A model generated the notes under the pieces. The model was given only the letters and a program-made list of their open reading frames with translations. It searched no databases and was not told the origin of the DNA. 64,000 nt of DNA from contig CAZHXA010000006.1 in the NCBI GenBank assembly GCA_964536025.1, forward strand, positions 8,879-72,878, written 5' to 3'. Every line of letters begins with the position of its first letter. Position 1 is the first letter of the stretch. The stretch comes from RGIG4576 sp964536025. Its GTDB lineage: Bacteria; Bacteroidota; Bacteroidia; Bacteroidales; Muribaculaceae. A program made the translations under genes and the position numbers. Positions 16,654 to 26,217 of this stretch are shown here, piece after piece.

Positions 16654-18840
16654 CTAAATTCCCATTTCTGACAAGAATTTAATTCTTACCATTCGTATTT
16701 CATCCTCTGAATAAACATCACCAAGTTCATCCATAGCAGAATTCAAATCATCACTTTCACTATCTTTGAAATAATCGAAGATTTCTTCTATATCTTCTTC
16801 GTCCATTATATTTTCAAGATAGTAATCTATATCAATCTTCGTACCCGAATTAACGATAGTTTCTATTTCATCCAAAATTTCAGAAAATTCAATACCTCTT
16901 GAACGAGCCAATTCATTTAATGGAGTTTTTCTATCTATTCCTTGAATAATAGCCAGTCTCGGCTTACTTTTATTCGGAACAGTTCTAACCCATAAATCAT
17001 CGGGACGTTCAATTTCATTTTCTTCAACATGGCGTCTTATCAAATCAAGAAATTCTTCTCCGTATCTCTTGGCTTTTCCTCCGGCACCTACTCCTGGAAT
17101 TTTTTGAAGTTCATCAAGACTTATAGGATAAGTTGTTGCCATTGCCTCCAATGAAGGGTCCTGAAATATAACATAAGGAGGTAAATCATTCTTTTTAGCA
17201 ATATGCTTTCTTAAATCCTTTAGCATAGAAAAAAGAACTGGGTCAACTGCACTTGTCGTACCACTCTTGACATTTATTTCATTATCGTCTTCACTAAAAT
17301 CTCGGTCTTCTACGATCTTAAACGATGTGGGATTTTTCAAAAATGATTTTCCTAATTCGGTTACTCTTAGTAAACCATAATTTTCTATATCTCTCACTAT
17401 ATATCCTGCAATATTAGCTTGTCTTAATACAGCATTCAATATTTTTTCGTCAACATCATCTTTACAACCAAAGACCTCAAGTTCATCATGTTTATAGAGC
17501 TTCACATCATTAGTTAATCGTCCCCTCATAACATCTATAACATGCCCTACTTTGAATTTTTCTTTCAATGCTATAATCACTTCAAGAGCTGCACACAATT
17601 CGTCCTTTGCTTCTATAAGTTTTTTAGGATTCAAGCAATTATCACAATTACCACAATTATCCACATTATAGTCTTCGCCAAAATAATGTAACAATGTTTT
17701 TCTTCGACAAAAAGACGATTCAGCGTAAGATGCTGTTTCAAGCAACAATTGTCGACCTATTTCTTGTTCTGCGATAGGCTTTCCTTGCATAAACTTCTCA
17801 AGTTTTTGCAAGTCTTTATGGGTATAGAATGTTATGCACTGACCTTCACCTCCATCTCGACCAGCTCTTCCTGTTTCTTGATAGTATCCCTCCAAACTTT
17901 TAGGTATATCATAGTGTATAACATACCTCACATCCGGTTTATCGATTCCCATACCAAATGCAATGGTAGCAACTATCACGTCAACGTCTTCATGCAGAAA
18001 AGCATCTTGATTCTCACTTCTTACCGCACTATCAAGACCTGCATGATAAGGCAACGCCTTTATATTATTTACAATCAATTTTTCTGCCAATTCCTCTACG
18101 GTTTTTCGACTCAAGCAATATATGATACCCGATTTCCCTTCTTGTGATTTGATATATTTAATTATATCAATATCCACATTAGAGGTTTTAGGCCTTACTT
18201 CATAATATAAGTTTTCTCTATTAAAAGAAGACTTAAAAACTTTGGCTTCGGTCATCCCCAAATTTTTCTGTATATCATGTTGCACCTTTTGAGTAGCAGT
18301 AGCAGTCAACGCTATTACAGGTCGCTGTCCTATTTCATTTATCAACGGCCTTATTTTGCGATATTCCGGACGAAAATCATGTCCCCATTCCGATATACAA
18401 TGAGCTTCATCAACTGCATAAAACGATATTTTTATCGTTTTCAAGAATTCTACATTTTCTTCTTTTGTGAGAGACTCCGGAGCTACATACAATAATTTAG
18501 TTATTCCTGAAGCGACATCTTCTTTCACTTGGTCAACTGCCTGTTTATTCAACGAAGAGTTCAAGAAATGTGCAACGCCATCTTTTTCGCTGAAATTACG
18601 CATTGCATCAACTTGATTCTTCATTAAAGCAATCAACGGAGAAATAACAATAGCCGTTCCCTCCATTATCAATGACGGCAACTGATAGCAAAGTGATTTA
18701 CCACCACCTGTAGGCATCAATACAAAGGTATCTTTTTCGTTTAAAAGATTTTCCATTATAGCCTCTTGATTTCCTTTAAAAGAATCAAAACCAAAATTCT
18801 TTTTTAGTTCTATTGCTAATAACTCCTTTATATTTGTCAT
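16654..18840 (-). CDS. recQ: ATP-dependent DNA helicase RecQ
   Basis: 728 residues from the ATG at 18840; an upstream in-frame ATG would add 15 unconserved residues. Helicase motifs are LMPTGGGKSLCYQLP (Walker A), VDEAHCISEWGHDFR (Walker B and aromatic loop), ALTATAT and QETGRAGRDG (motif VI). The zinc-binding RQC part holds four Cys (FCRRKTLLHYFGED, then CGNCDNC). A winged-helix and an HRDC domain (LKDLRKHIAKKNDLPPYVIF) follow, then an acidic tail. RecQ unwinds forked and recombination DNA. It lies downstream of clpX but has its own TAnnTTTG box at 18883-18890. Confidence 0.96.
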   Translation of the reverse strand: MTNIKELLAIELKKNFGFDSFKGNQEAIMENLLNEKDTFVLMPTGGGKSLCYQLPSLIMEGTAIVISPLIALMKNQVDAMRNFSEKDGVAHFLNSSLNKQAVDQVKEDVASGITKLLYVAPESLTKEENVEFLKTIKISFYAVDEAHCISEWGHDFRPEYRKIRPLINEIGQRPVIALTATATQKVQHDIQKNLGMTEAKVFKSSFNRENLYYEVRPKTSNVDIDIIKYIKSQEGKSGIIYCLSRKTVEELAEKLIVNNIKALPYHAGLDSAVRSENQDAFLHEDVDVIVATIAFGMGIDKPDVRYVIHYDIPKSLEGYYQETGRAGRDGGEGQCITFYTHKDLQKLEKFMQGKPIAEQEIGRQLLLETASYAESSFCRRKTLLHYFGEDYNVDNCGNCDNCLNPKKLIEAKDELCAALEVIIALKEKFKVGHVIDVMRGRLTNDVKLYKHDELEVFGCKDDVDEKILNAVLRQANIAGYIVRDIENYGLLRVTELGKSFLKNPTSFKIVEDRDFSEDDNEINVKSGTTSAVDPVLFSMLKDLRKHIAKKNDLPPYVIFQDPSLEAMATTYPISLDELQKIPGVGAGGKAKRYGEEFLDLIRRHVEENEIERPDDLWVRTVPNKSKPRLAIIQGIDRKTPLNELARSRGIEFSEILDEIETIVNSGTKIDIDYYLENIMDEEDIEEIFDYFKDSESDDLNSAMDELGDVYSEDEIRMVRIKFLSEMGI

Positions 18841-18882
18841 GATAATGAGGTTTAAGTTATTTTGACAGATATTAATCCCTAA

Positions 18883-18890
18883 CAAATTTA
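18883..18890 (-). promoter_or_regulatory. -7 promoter element of recQ
   Basis: CAAATTTA on the plus strand, TAAATTTG on the minus strand, 42 nt upstream of the recQ ATG and just after the clpX stop codon. Confidence 0.4.
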
Positions 18891-18918
18891 GGAATCAGTC
18901 ATTGATTTTACAAATTAT

Positions 18919-20160
18919 TTAATTAAATTCTTTAGACAATTCAAAATTAGCTTTCACTAATTGTTCTTTAGCATATTCTTTGGTTACAATAAATGTTTTT
19001 TCGTCTTTTCCAGGCAAATCAAACATTGCATCAATCATTATCGACTCAACTATCGAACGTAAACCTCTTGCTCCAAGTTTATATTCTATAGCCTTATCAA
19101 CAACATACTCTAATGCCTCTTTTTCAAATGACAATTGAACTCCATCCATTTCAAATAGTTTTTTATACTGTTTCACAATGGCATTTTTAGGTTCAGTCAA
19201 TATTCTAAACAAAGCATCACGAGACAAAGGCTCTAAATTTGTCAAAATAGGTAAACGACCTATAATTTCAGGTATCAAGCCATAAGACTTCAAATCTTGA
19301 GGAGCCACATAATGTAATAATTTTTCTCTATCAACCTTTTGTTGTTCGCTACTTCTTCCATAGCCCACAACATGCTGATTTAATCTTAATGCAATTTTAC
19401 GCTCTATACCTTCAAAAGCTCCACCACAAATAAATAAAATATTTTTTGTATCAACAGGTATCATCTTTTGATCAGGATGTTTACGACCTCCTTGTGGCGG
19501 GACATTTACAACAGAGCCTTCCAATAGTTTCAATAGTCCTTGTTGCACACCTTCTCCACTTACATCACGCGTAATAGATGGATTATCACCTTTTCGAGCT
19601 ATTTTATCTATTTCGTCAATAAAAACGATTCCTCTTTCGGCTGCTTTTACATCATAATCACATGCCTGTAATAATCGAGTCAACAAGCTCTCAATATCTT
19701 CTCCCACATATCCGGCTTCGGTCAATACTGTAGCGTCAACTATTGTAAATGGCACTTTCAATAACTTCGCAATAGATTTTGCCAACAAAGTTTTCCCTGT
19801 ACCGGTAGGTCCTACAATTATTATATTGGATTTTTCTATTTCCACATCATCTTTCATCTGTTGAGCCAATCTTTTGTAATGATTATAAACTGCAACCGAA
19901 AGATAACGCTTGGCATTTTCCTGACCTATTACATATTGATTAAGATATGCCATTATTTCTGTTGGCTTTGGCACATCTTTCAATTCAATATCATCAACTT
20001 TGCTTGTAGCTTTCTTTTTTAAATATTCTATTGCGATTTCATTTGCATGCTCAGCACACTCGTTGCATATACAGCCTTCAGCTCCCGGCATCAACAATTC
20101 CACCTCAGAGCCGGAGCGTCCACAAAAGCTACAATGCAAATCGTTATTCTTTTTTGCCAT
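18919..20160 (-). CDS. clpX: ClpX, ATPase subunit of the ClpXP protease
   Basis: 413 residues, standard length. The N-terminal C4 zinc-binding domain (CSFCGR with CICNECAEHA) recruits adaptors and substrates. The AAA+ module has Walker A GPTGTGKT, Walker B IVFIDEIDK, a GYVGED pore-1 loop and the sensor-2 GARGLRS. ClpX unfolds proteins and feeds them into ClpP in the cytosol. The gene starts 13 nt after clpP and is certainly co-transcribed with it. Confidence 0.98.
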   Translation of the reverse strand: MAKKNNDLHCSFCGRSGSEVELLMPGAEGCICNECAEHANEIAIEYLKKKATSKVDDIELKDVPKPTEIMAYLNQYVIGQENAKRYLSVAVYNHYKRLAQQMKDDVEIEKSNIIIVGPTGTGKTLLAKSIAKLLKVPFTIVDATVLTEAGYVGEDIESLLTRLLQACDYDVKAAERGIVFIDEIDKIARKGDNPSITRDVSGEGVQQGLLKLLEGSVVNVPPQGGRKHPDQKMIPVDTKNILFICGGAFEGIERKIALRLNQHVVGYGRSSEQQKVDREKLLHYVAPQDLKSYGLIPEIIGRLPILTNLEPLSRDALFRILTEPKNAIVKQYKKLFEMDGVQLSFEKEALEYVVDKAIEYKLGARGLRSIVESIMIDAMFDLPGKDEKTFIVTKEYAKEQLVKANFELSKEFN

Positions 20161-20173
20161 CTTAAAACTCTTA

Positions 20174-20857
<684 letters not shown>

Positions 20858-20894
20858 ATATTTATCTTACTTTTTTTCATCTGACAATTTATTT

Positions 20895-20902
20895 CAAAGT
20901 TA
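20895..20902 (-). promoter_or_regulatory. -7 promoter element of clpP-clpX
   Basis: CAAAGTTA on the plus strand gives TAACTTTG on the minus strand, 37 nt before clpP. A TTTC near-match to the -33 TTTG box lies 20 nt further upstream (20923-20926). Confidence 0.55.
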
Positions 20903-20978
20903 ATAATAATTCTTTTAATTATGAAATTATATTACACATTATTCATTTCATCTTAAATTAAAAACACTTAAAAAATAA

Positions 20979-21008
20979 ATAGGTGGATACAACTTTGCAT
21001 CCACCTAT
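20979..21008 (-). terminator. Terminator of the lpx operon
   Basis: A 10-bp perfect stem (ATAGGTGGAT with ATCCACCTAT) with a 10-nt loop, followed by T-rich sequence on the minus strand, 23 nt after the lpxA stop. Confidence 0.85.
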
Positions 21009-21031
21009 CAAAACAGTATTATATAATATTA

Positions 21032-21808
21032 TTAATAATAACCTCTTATGATACCACGTTTTGAATTACGCACAAACATAATTATTTCATCACGTTCTTT
21101 ACTTGCAGGCAATTCTGCTTCTATTCTATCTATTGCATCAGAGTTATTCAAACCCGACAAATACAAATAACGATATATTTCTTGTATTTCACTTATTTGT
21201 TCATTAGTAAAGCCACGGCGACGCAAACCTATGGAATTAATTCCGGCATAAGAAACGGGAAGACGTCCAGCTTTAATATACGGTGGAATATCTTTATTCA
21301 CCAAAGAACCTCCTTGCAACATAACATGAGCTCCGATATGTGTGAATTGGTGTATCAATGCACCTCCACCTATCACAGCATTATCATCTATAACTACTTC
21401 TCCGGCAGCTTGCACTGAATTGGACATAATAACATTATCTCCTATTGTACAATCGTGTGCCACATGACAATAAGCCATAATCAAGCAATTACTACCAACT
21501 ACGGTTTTACCTTTTGATGCAGTACCTCTGTTAATTGTCACACACTCTCTGATAGTTGTATTATCTCCGATAATTGCTACCGTATCCTCTCCAACAAATT
21601 TTAAATCTTGAGGAACTCCTGAAATCACTGCACCCGAATGAATTACGCAATTCTTACCGATGCGTGCACCTTCTAAAATTGTAACATTGCTACCAATACG
21701 TGTACCTTCACCAATTTCTACGTTTTGGTCAATTGTTACGAATGGGTCTATAACAACATTAGATGCTATCTTTGCAGCAGGATGCACATAAGCTAATGGT
21801 TGTCTCAT
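21032..21808 (-). CDS. lpxA: UDP-N-acetylglucosamine O-acyltransferase LpxA
   Basis: 258 residues. The body is a left-handed beta helix of hexapeptide repeats (IGEGTRIGSNVTILEGARIG and onward), with catalytic His in LIMAYCHVAHDCTIGDNV. The C-terminal helical part (GLRRRGFTNEQISEIQEIYR) is the LpxA-specific domain. It adds the first 3-hydroxyacyl chain to UDP-GlcNAc in lipid A synthesis. It lies 15 nt after the lpxC-fabZ fusion gene and ends the lpx operon. Confidence 0.97.
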   Translation of the reverse strand: MRQPLAYVHPAAKIASNVVIDPFVTIDQNVEIGEGTRIGSNVTILEGARIGKNCVIHSGAVISGVPQDLKFVGEDTVAIIGDNTTIRECVTINRGTASKGKTVVGSNCLIMAYCHVAHDCTIGDNVIMSNSVQAAGEVVIDDNAVIGGGALIHQFTHIGAHVMLQGGSLVNKDIPPYIKAGRLPVSYAGINSIGLRRRGFTNEQISEIQEIYRYLYLSGLNNSDAIDRIEAELPASKERDEIIMFVRNSKRGIIRGYY

Positions 21809-21823
21809 ATCTATATATTTTTA

Positions 21824-23206
21824 TTATTTATTTTTTACAATTTGTGCCATAAATTCTGCTTCAGAAACGATTTTTTCGCCTACAAAAGCATATCCTTTCA
21901 TTACCGCACAACCTCGTCTTATTTCAGTCATCAAAGATAAATGGAATATTAACGTATCGCCTGGCACCACCTTTTGACGGAATTTAACATTATCTATCTT
22001 CATGAAATAAGTAGAATACTTTTCAGGGTCATCAACAGTACTTAAAACCAACAAGCCACCCACTTGTGCCATTGCTTCAACCTGAAGCACACCAGGCATA
22101 ACAGGTTCTTGTGGGAAGTGACCTTGGAAGAACGGCTCATTTCCTGAAACGTTCTTTACACCCACTATGTGAGTTTCATCTTTTTCAATAATTTTATCTA
22201 CAAGCAAGAACGGATAACGATGTGGCAACAGTTCACGTATTTTGTTCACATCCATTAAAGGGGCAACATTCGGATTATATATAGGTGCTTGTATTTCTTG
22301 ACGTTTGATTTCACGTCTCACTTTCTTAGCGAAAGTAGTATTCAATGAATGTCCCGGACGCACTGCAATAATACGGCCTTTCAACGGGCGACCAATCAAC
22401 GCTATATCTCCCAATACATCCAACAATTTGTGACGTGCAGGCTCATTGTCATATACCAATGGTTTATTATTAATATAACCTAATTCACTTACATTTTTAT
22501 GAGGTACACCCATTAAATCAGCCAACTTATCAACAGTGTCTTGTGACATAGGCGAGTCATAGATAACAATAGCATTATCCAAATCACCTCCCTTTATTAA
22601 ATTATTCTTAACAAGAGGTTCTACTTCACGCACAAATACAAATGTACGGCTTGCAGCTATTTCTTCCTTGAATTTTTCAATATTTCTTAGCATTGCAAAC
22701 TGATTGGACAAAACCGGCGAATCAAATTCAATCATTGTTTCAACTGAAAAATCATCATCGGGCAAAGCTATCAAAGATGCACCTGTTTTCTCATCTACAA
22801 CTTCGATTTTTTGCTTCACAATGTAATAATCCTTTTCTTCAGTTTGTTCTTCAATGCCTACTTCTTCTATTTTTTCGGCATACATAATTGCACTACCATC
22901 TAAGATAGGCAATTCCGGAGCATCCACTTCTATCAAGCAGTTGTCTATTCCGGCAGCATACAAAGCAGCCAAAGCATGTTCTATTGTACTTACTTTTGCA
23001 TCACCTTTAGCAATCACAGTTCCACGTTGTGTTTCCACTACGTTTTCTGCCACAGCATCAATAATGGTTTCTTCTTCCAAATCCACTCTTTTGATTTTAT
23101 AGCCGTGACCTGTTGGTGCCGGATTAAATTTTGCATTTATCTGCAAACCCGTATGCAATCCTTTTCCGCTTATACAAAAAGATGCTTTTAACGTACGTTG
23201 TTTCAT
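21824..23206 (-). CDS. lpxC: Bifunctional LpxC deacetylase / FabZ dehydratase fusion
   Basis: 460 residues. Residues 1-300 are LpxC: zinc ligands sit in STIEHALAAL and in PARHKLLDVLGD, and the catalytic His in RPGHSLNTTF. Residues 315-460 are FabZ: HRYPFLLVDKI contains the catalytic His, and FFQGHFPQEPVMPGVLQVEA the catalytic Glu. LpxC commits UDP-acyl-GlcNAc to lipid A, while FabZ dehydrates 3-hydroxyacyl-ACP, so the fusion joins the two pathways that compete for hydroxyacyl-ACP. The fusion is characteristic of Bacteroidota and relatives. It lies between lpxD (13 nt) and lpxA (15 nt). Confidence 0.97.
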   Translation of the reverse strand: MKQRTLKASFCISGKGLHTGLQINAKFNPAPTGHGYKIKRVDLEEETIIDAVAENVVETQRGTVIAKGDAKVSTIEHALAALYAAGIDNCLIEVDAPELPILDGSAIMYAEKIEEVGIEEQTEEKDYYIVKQKIEVVDEKTGASLIALPDDDFSVETMIEFDSPVLSNQFAMLRNIEKFKEEIAASRTFVFVREVEPLVKNNLIKGGDLDNAIVIYDSPMSQDTVDKLADLMGVPHKNVSELGYINNKPLVYDNEPARHKLLDVLGDIALIGRPLKGRIIAVRPGHSLNTTFAKKVRREIKRQEIQAPIYNPNVAPLMDVNKIRELLPHRYPFLLVDKIIEKDETHIVGVKNVSGNEPFFQGHFPQEPVMPGVLQVEAMAQVGGLLVLSTVDDPEKYSTYFMKIDNVKFRQKVVPGDTLIFHLSLMTEIRRGCAVMKGYAFVGEKIVSEAEFMAQIVKNK

Positions 23207-23219
23207 AAATATCTCTCTA

Positions 23220-24266
23220 TTAATTATTTTTTTCTAATATACTTTTCAACTCTGCAATTTGTTTTTTCAATGCAGAAATTTCAGTATTCACCTTTGCATG
23301 ATTCTTCAAGAACGCAGCCTGGCGAGCAAAATCGGTATGTTTAACTGCCGGATATCCCATTAGGATATTATCACTGCCCAAACTCTTAGGTATTCCCGAC
23401 TGAGCTCCAAATTGATTATTATCGCCAACAGTTATGTGACCGGCAAAGCCACATTGACCTCCAATCATGTTATGATTACCAATTTTAGCAGAACCGGCAA
23501 TTCCAGCTTGTGCCGCAATTACGGTATGTTCACCAATTTCAACATTATGAGCAATTTGAATAAGATTATCCAATTTTGCTCCTTTTTTCACCACTGTGCT
23601 ACCCATTGTTGCACGGTCAATTGTTGTATTTGCTCCTATTTCAACATCATCTTCTATTACGACATTACCTATTTGAGCAATCTTCTTATAAGCTCCGTTT
23701 TCGGGTGCAAATCCGAAACCATCGCCTCCGACCACAACTCCTGAATGTAAAATACAGTTATTTCCTATCACACAACCATGATAGATTTTCACTCCCGGAT
23801 ATAGAATCACATTATCTCCTATAGTTACATTATCGCCAACGTAACACTGAGGATATATTTTTACATTTTTTCCAATAGTTACGCCTTTTGCAACATAAGA
23901 AAATGCCCCTATGTACACATCTTCGGGAACATTTACTCCTTCGGCTACATATATCGGGGTTTCTAACCCATTTTTTTGCTGTTGCATTGAACCTACCATA
24001 TTCAACAACTGTGCAATTGTTGCATACGGATTTTCAACTCTGATTAATGTAGTTTTTAATTCTTTCTCTGCTACAAAATCCTTACGCACTAATACGACAG
24101 ATGCTTGAGTTTCGTATATATATTGTTCATATTTTGGATTTGCCAAAAAAGTAAGACATCCGGGACGGCCTTCTTCTATTTTAGAATAATTATTTATTTT
24201 TATGTTAGAGTCACCTTCTACGACTCCATTCACAAGAGCAGCAATTTGCCCAACTGTTATTTCCAT
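23220..24266 (-). CDS. lpxD: UDP-3-O-(3-hydroxymyristoyl)glucosamine N-acyltransferase LpxD
   Basis: 348 residues. The N-terminal uridine-binding domain (1-100, SKIEEGRPGCLTFLANPKYE) precedes a left-handed beta helix (GENVTIGDNVILYPGVKIYH-like hexapeptide turns). The catalytic His is in NLIQIAHNVEIGEHTVIA, and a C-terminal helix closes the trimer. It adds the second acyl chain in lipid A synthesis. It is the first gene of lpxD-lpxC/fabZ-lpxA. Just upstream, at 24292-24305, lies a 14-bp palindrome (TTGCAAATTTGCAA). Confidence 0.96.
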   Translation of the reverse strand: MEITVGQIAALVNGVVEGDSNIKINNYSKIEEGRPGCLTFLANPKYEQYIYETQASVVLVRKDFVAEKELKTTLIRVENPYATIAQLLNMVGSMQQQKNGLETPIYVAEGVNVPEDVYIGAFSYVAKGVTIGKNVKIYPQCYVGDNVTIGDNVILYPGVKIYHGCVIGNNCILHSGVVVGGDGFGFAPENGAYKKIAQIGNVVIEDDVEIGANTTIDRATMGSTVVKKGAKLDNLIQIAHNVEIGEHTVIAAQAGIAGSAKIGNHNMIGGQCGFAGHITVGDNNQFGAQSGIPKSLGSDNILMGYPAVKHTDFARQAAFLKNHAKVNTEISALKKQIAELKSILEKNN

Positions 24267-24291
24267 ATAATTCAGTTAAATTTACTATACC

Positions 24292-24305
24292 TTGCAAATT
24301 TGCAA
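24292..24305. repeat. 14-bp palindrome upstream of lpxD
   Basis: TTGCAAATTTGCAA is a perfect palindrome 26 nt before the lpxD start, at the position where a promoter -7 box is expected. No exact TAnnTTTG is found in this gap, so it may overlap a weak promoter or be an operator. Confidence 0.4.
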
Positions 24306-24360
24306 AAAATCAACGAGATAAGCAACTATATCATTGTTTTTTTGTTTAAGCAAAAGCCAT

Positions 24361-24391
24361 AAAAGCTAAATTCACTTTATAAATTTAGCCT
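24361..24391 (-). terminator. Terminator of the tex-folK operon
   Basis: An 8-bp stem (GCTAAATT at 24365-24372 with AATTTAGC at 24382-24389) is followed by TTTT on the minus strand directly after the stop codon of the small membrane protein gene. Confidence 0.75.
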
Positions 24392-24721
24392 TTATTTAAA
24401 TAGCATCAATATAATTATCGAAATCACGCCTATAAAGCAAAAAATAACCGAACACATCTTCAACAGCATATATGCACTTGATTTTCTTTTTACAAATTGT
24501 GCATAAACATAACAAAAAGCCGACATAAAAATAAAAAAATCATCTATCACGCCCGCAATCAAATCACTCTTATCAAATGATAGAATGACGTATACGACCG
24601 ACAAAATCAGCAAAAAAATTGCAAATGCTTTTGAACCGATATTGCCTTCTATGTCTTTATCCAAAGCATCTTTCACTAATGACTTAGGATTTTTTATTTT
24701 CTCATTTTTATTGATTGCCAT
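24392..24721 (-). CDS. Small three-helix membrane protein, unknown function
   Basis: 109 residues. A charged N-terminus (about 1-28) is followed by three hydrophobic segments (about 30-48, 57-75 and 87-108). The segment DKSDLIAGVIDDFFIF faintly recalls the DLIPDxxxxxGxxDD motif of DUF1232 (YkvA) proteins, but the match is too weak to name the family. It starts 2 nt after the VOC gene and is followed by a terminator, so it closes the tex operon. It was judged real because of position, spacing and clean membrane topology. Function not recognised. Confidence 0.6.
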   Translation of the reverse strand: MAINKNEKIKNPKSLVKDALDKDIEGNIGSKAFAIFLLILSVVYVILSFDKSDLIAGVIDDFFIFMSAFCYVYAQFVKRKSSAYMLLKMCSVIFCFIGVISIIILMLFK

Positions 24722-24723
24722 TT

Positions 24724-25104
24724 TTATTTTTTAGCAGGTAATATTTCTATCCAATATCCATCCGGGTCTTCTATAAAATACAATCCCATATCAACATTTT
24801 CAAAACAAATTACGCCCATTTCTCTGTGATATTGTCTTACCTTATCATAATCCTCATCCACTCTCAAGCACAAATGAAATTCACATTCGCCTAAATCATA
24901 TTTTTGAGGATGATCTTTTAACCATGTCAATTCAAGCAAAAAATCAGATTTTTTATCTTTCAAATACACTAAAACGAAAGAACCGTCTTTTGCTTCTTTT
25001 TTATGAGATATTTCAAGACCTAACGCCTTGTTATAAAATTCAATGCTACGTTCCAAATCGGAAACATTGAAATTAAAATGATCAAATTTTGCTGTTATTT
25101 CCAT
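24724..25104 (-). CDS. VOC (glyoxalase/dioxygenase) superfamily protein
   Basis: 126 residues from the ATG at 25104; eleven further codons upstream in frame look unconserved and would overlap the preceding gene. The fold is visible as two beta-alpha-beta-beta-beta units: FDHFNFNVSDLERSIEFYNK with GLEI, and ECEFHLCLRVDEDYD ending GLYFIEDPDGYWIEILPAKK. The His and Glu metal-ligand positions (HFNF, IEIL) are present. Family members are glyoxalase I, fosfomycin-resistance enzymes and dioxygenases; the last segment resembles lactoylglutathione lyases, but the substrate cannot be assigned. Confidence 0.8.
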   Translation of the reverse strand: MEITAKFDHFNFNVSDLERSIEFYNKALGLEISHKKEAKDGSFVLVYLKDKKSDFLLELTWLKDHPQKYDLGECEFHLCLRVDEDYDKVRQYHREMGVICFENVDMGLYFIEDPDGYWIEILPAKK

Positions 25105-25117
25105 TGTAGTAATTTTA

Positions 25118-25837
25118 TTACAAAAATAAACATTCACCGTCTTTCAAACAAATATATTTATCACATTTATCACCTATACAAGAACTGAAACCACAAACCA
25201 TTTCCCACATTCCCCAAGTGTGCATAGGAATAAAGCAACCCACTTTAATTGTATTCACAAATTGTCTTGCACCTAAAGCAAAATCGCCTTTCATTCTCGG
25301 GTCTACAGGAAACATAGCACAGTCTATTCCATTCGTTGCGACCGTTTTTATCTTTCTAAGTATTCCTTTAAAAGCCTTATCGGCTTTTACCATTTCATCT
25401 TCGGTAGATTCATCTTCCCATCGCCAATTATTCAAATCTCCGGCATGAAAAAAATCTTTTTCGCCAAAACTAAACAAGAACGAAACACCCACATCAGTTG
25501 AATCAAATGTATTAAGTTTTATAAGCTCATCTTCATACAAAGAATTTTTATTCAGAAAGATGGTTTTAACAGGCAATTCTTCTTGTTTTGTACCCTTATA
25601 TTTTTTCCTTACATCATAGGACAACAAATAGGTTACTTCTTCACAACAATTAACCCATTTAAATATCTCCGGATTAAAATGGTCATTATGAGCATGCGAC
25701 ACCATGACATATAACCGTTTTACCGATTTAAGCAAATGAGGCAATACGCCTTCCGGATCTTTATAAAAATCAATAATTATTGCCACTTCATCATGTAACA
25801 ACAAAAATCCACTGTGATTTATATGTACGATTTTCAT
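25118..25837 (-). CDS. Metallo-beta-lactamase-fold hydrolase
   Basis: 239 residues from the ATG at 25837; a GTG three codons upstream would overlap folK. The motif VSHAHNDHFNPE supplies the HxHxDH metal-binding signature, FFHAGDLNNW the next His/Asp pair, and IPMHTWGMWE the last His. The small size and N-terminus (KIVHINHSGFLLLHDEVAII) resemble UPF0173-type stand-alone MBL proteins. The ATG lies one base past the folK stop codon, suggesting translational coupling. Substrate unknown. Confidence 0.8.
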   Translation of the reverse strand: MKIVHINHSGFLLLHDEVAIIIDFYKDPEGVLPHLLKSVKRLYVMVSHAHNDHFNPEIFKWVNCCEEVTYLLSYDVRKKYKGTKQEELPVKTIFLNKNSLYEDELIKLNTFDSTDVGVSFLFSFGEKDFFHAGDLNNWRWEDESTEDEMVKADKAFKGILRKIKTVATNGIDCAMFPVDPRMKGDFALGARQFVNTIKVGCFIPMHTWGMWEMVCGFSSCIGDKCDKYICLKDGECLFL

Positions 25838-25838
25838 A

Positions 25839-26216
25839 TCATTCACTTTTAGTCAATTCTTCCCACCCTATTTGAAAATATGATTGTTCAAAGTCTCTAA
25901 TTTTCATGATTTTATCATTCCAAATCACAATATCTATATCTATAGGTATTACTCCATTTTTTTTGCTTTCGGCAGTTCTTCCACAATCCTTTTCATACTG
26001 TTTAAAGCACTGATTAAGTTCCTCGTAATCGACACCCGACATTCCGGTCACAACGGCATTCATATAATTATCATCAATACCATTCAACGCAGGAGTTTCA
26101 TAGGCTTGTGACATTTTTACATTCGACAATCTACCACAAAGCCATTCCATGCATTTATGCATTTCATTTACACGTTCTTGGCTATTACTTCCTAATGACA
26201 AAACTACCGTATTCAT
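25839..26216 (-). CDS. folK: 2-amino-4-hydroxy-6-hydroxymethyldihydropteridine pyrophosphokinase (FolK)
   Basis: 125 residues, shorter than the about 160 of E. coli HPPK. The N-terminal VVLSLGSNSQERVNEM, the AYETPALNG loop, NAVVTG and the GRTAESK then IPIDIDIVIWN segments match HPPK; the two Asp of DID hold magnesium. The arginine usually in GPRxxDLD is absent (GVIPIDID). It pyrophosphorylates the folate pterin precursor. The ATG lies 1 nt past the tex stop, so the genes are coupled. The C-terminal shortening and missing Arg make activity likely but not certain. Confidence 0.8.
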   Translation of the reverse strand: MNTVVLSLGSNSQERVNEMHKCMEWLCGRLSNVKMSQAYETPALNGIDDNYMNAVVTGMSGVDYEELNQCFKQYEKDCGRTAESKKNGVIPIDIDIVIWNDKIMKIRDFEQSYFQIGWEELTKSE

Positions 26217-26217
26217 A

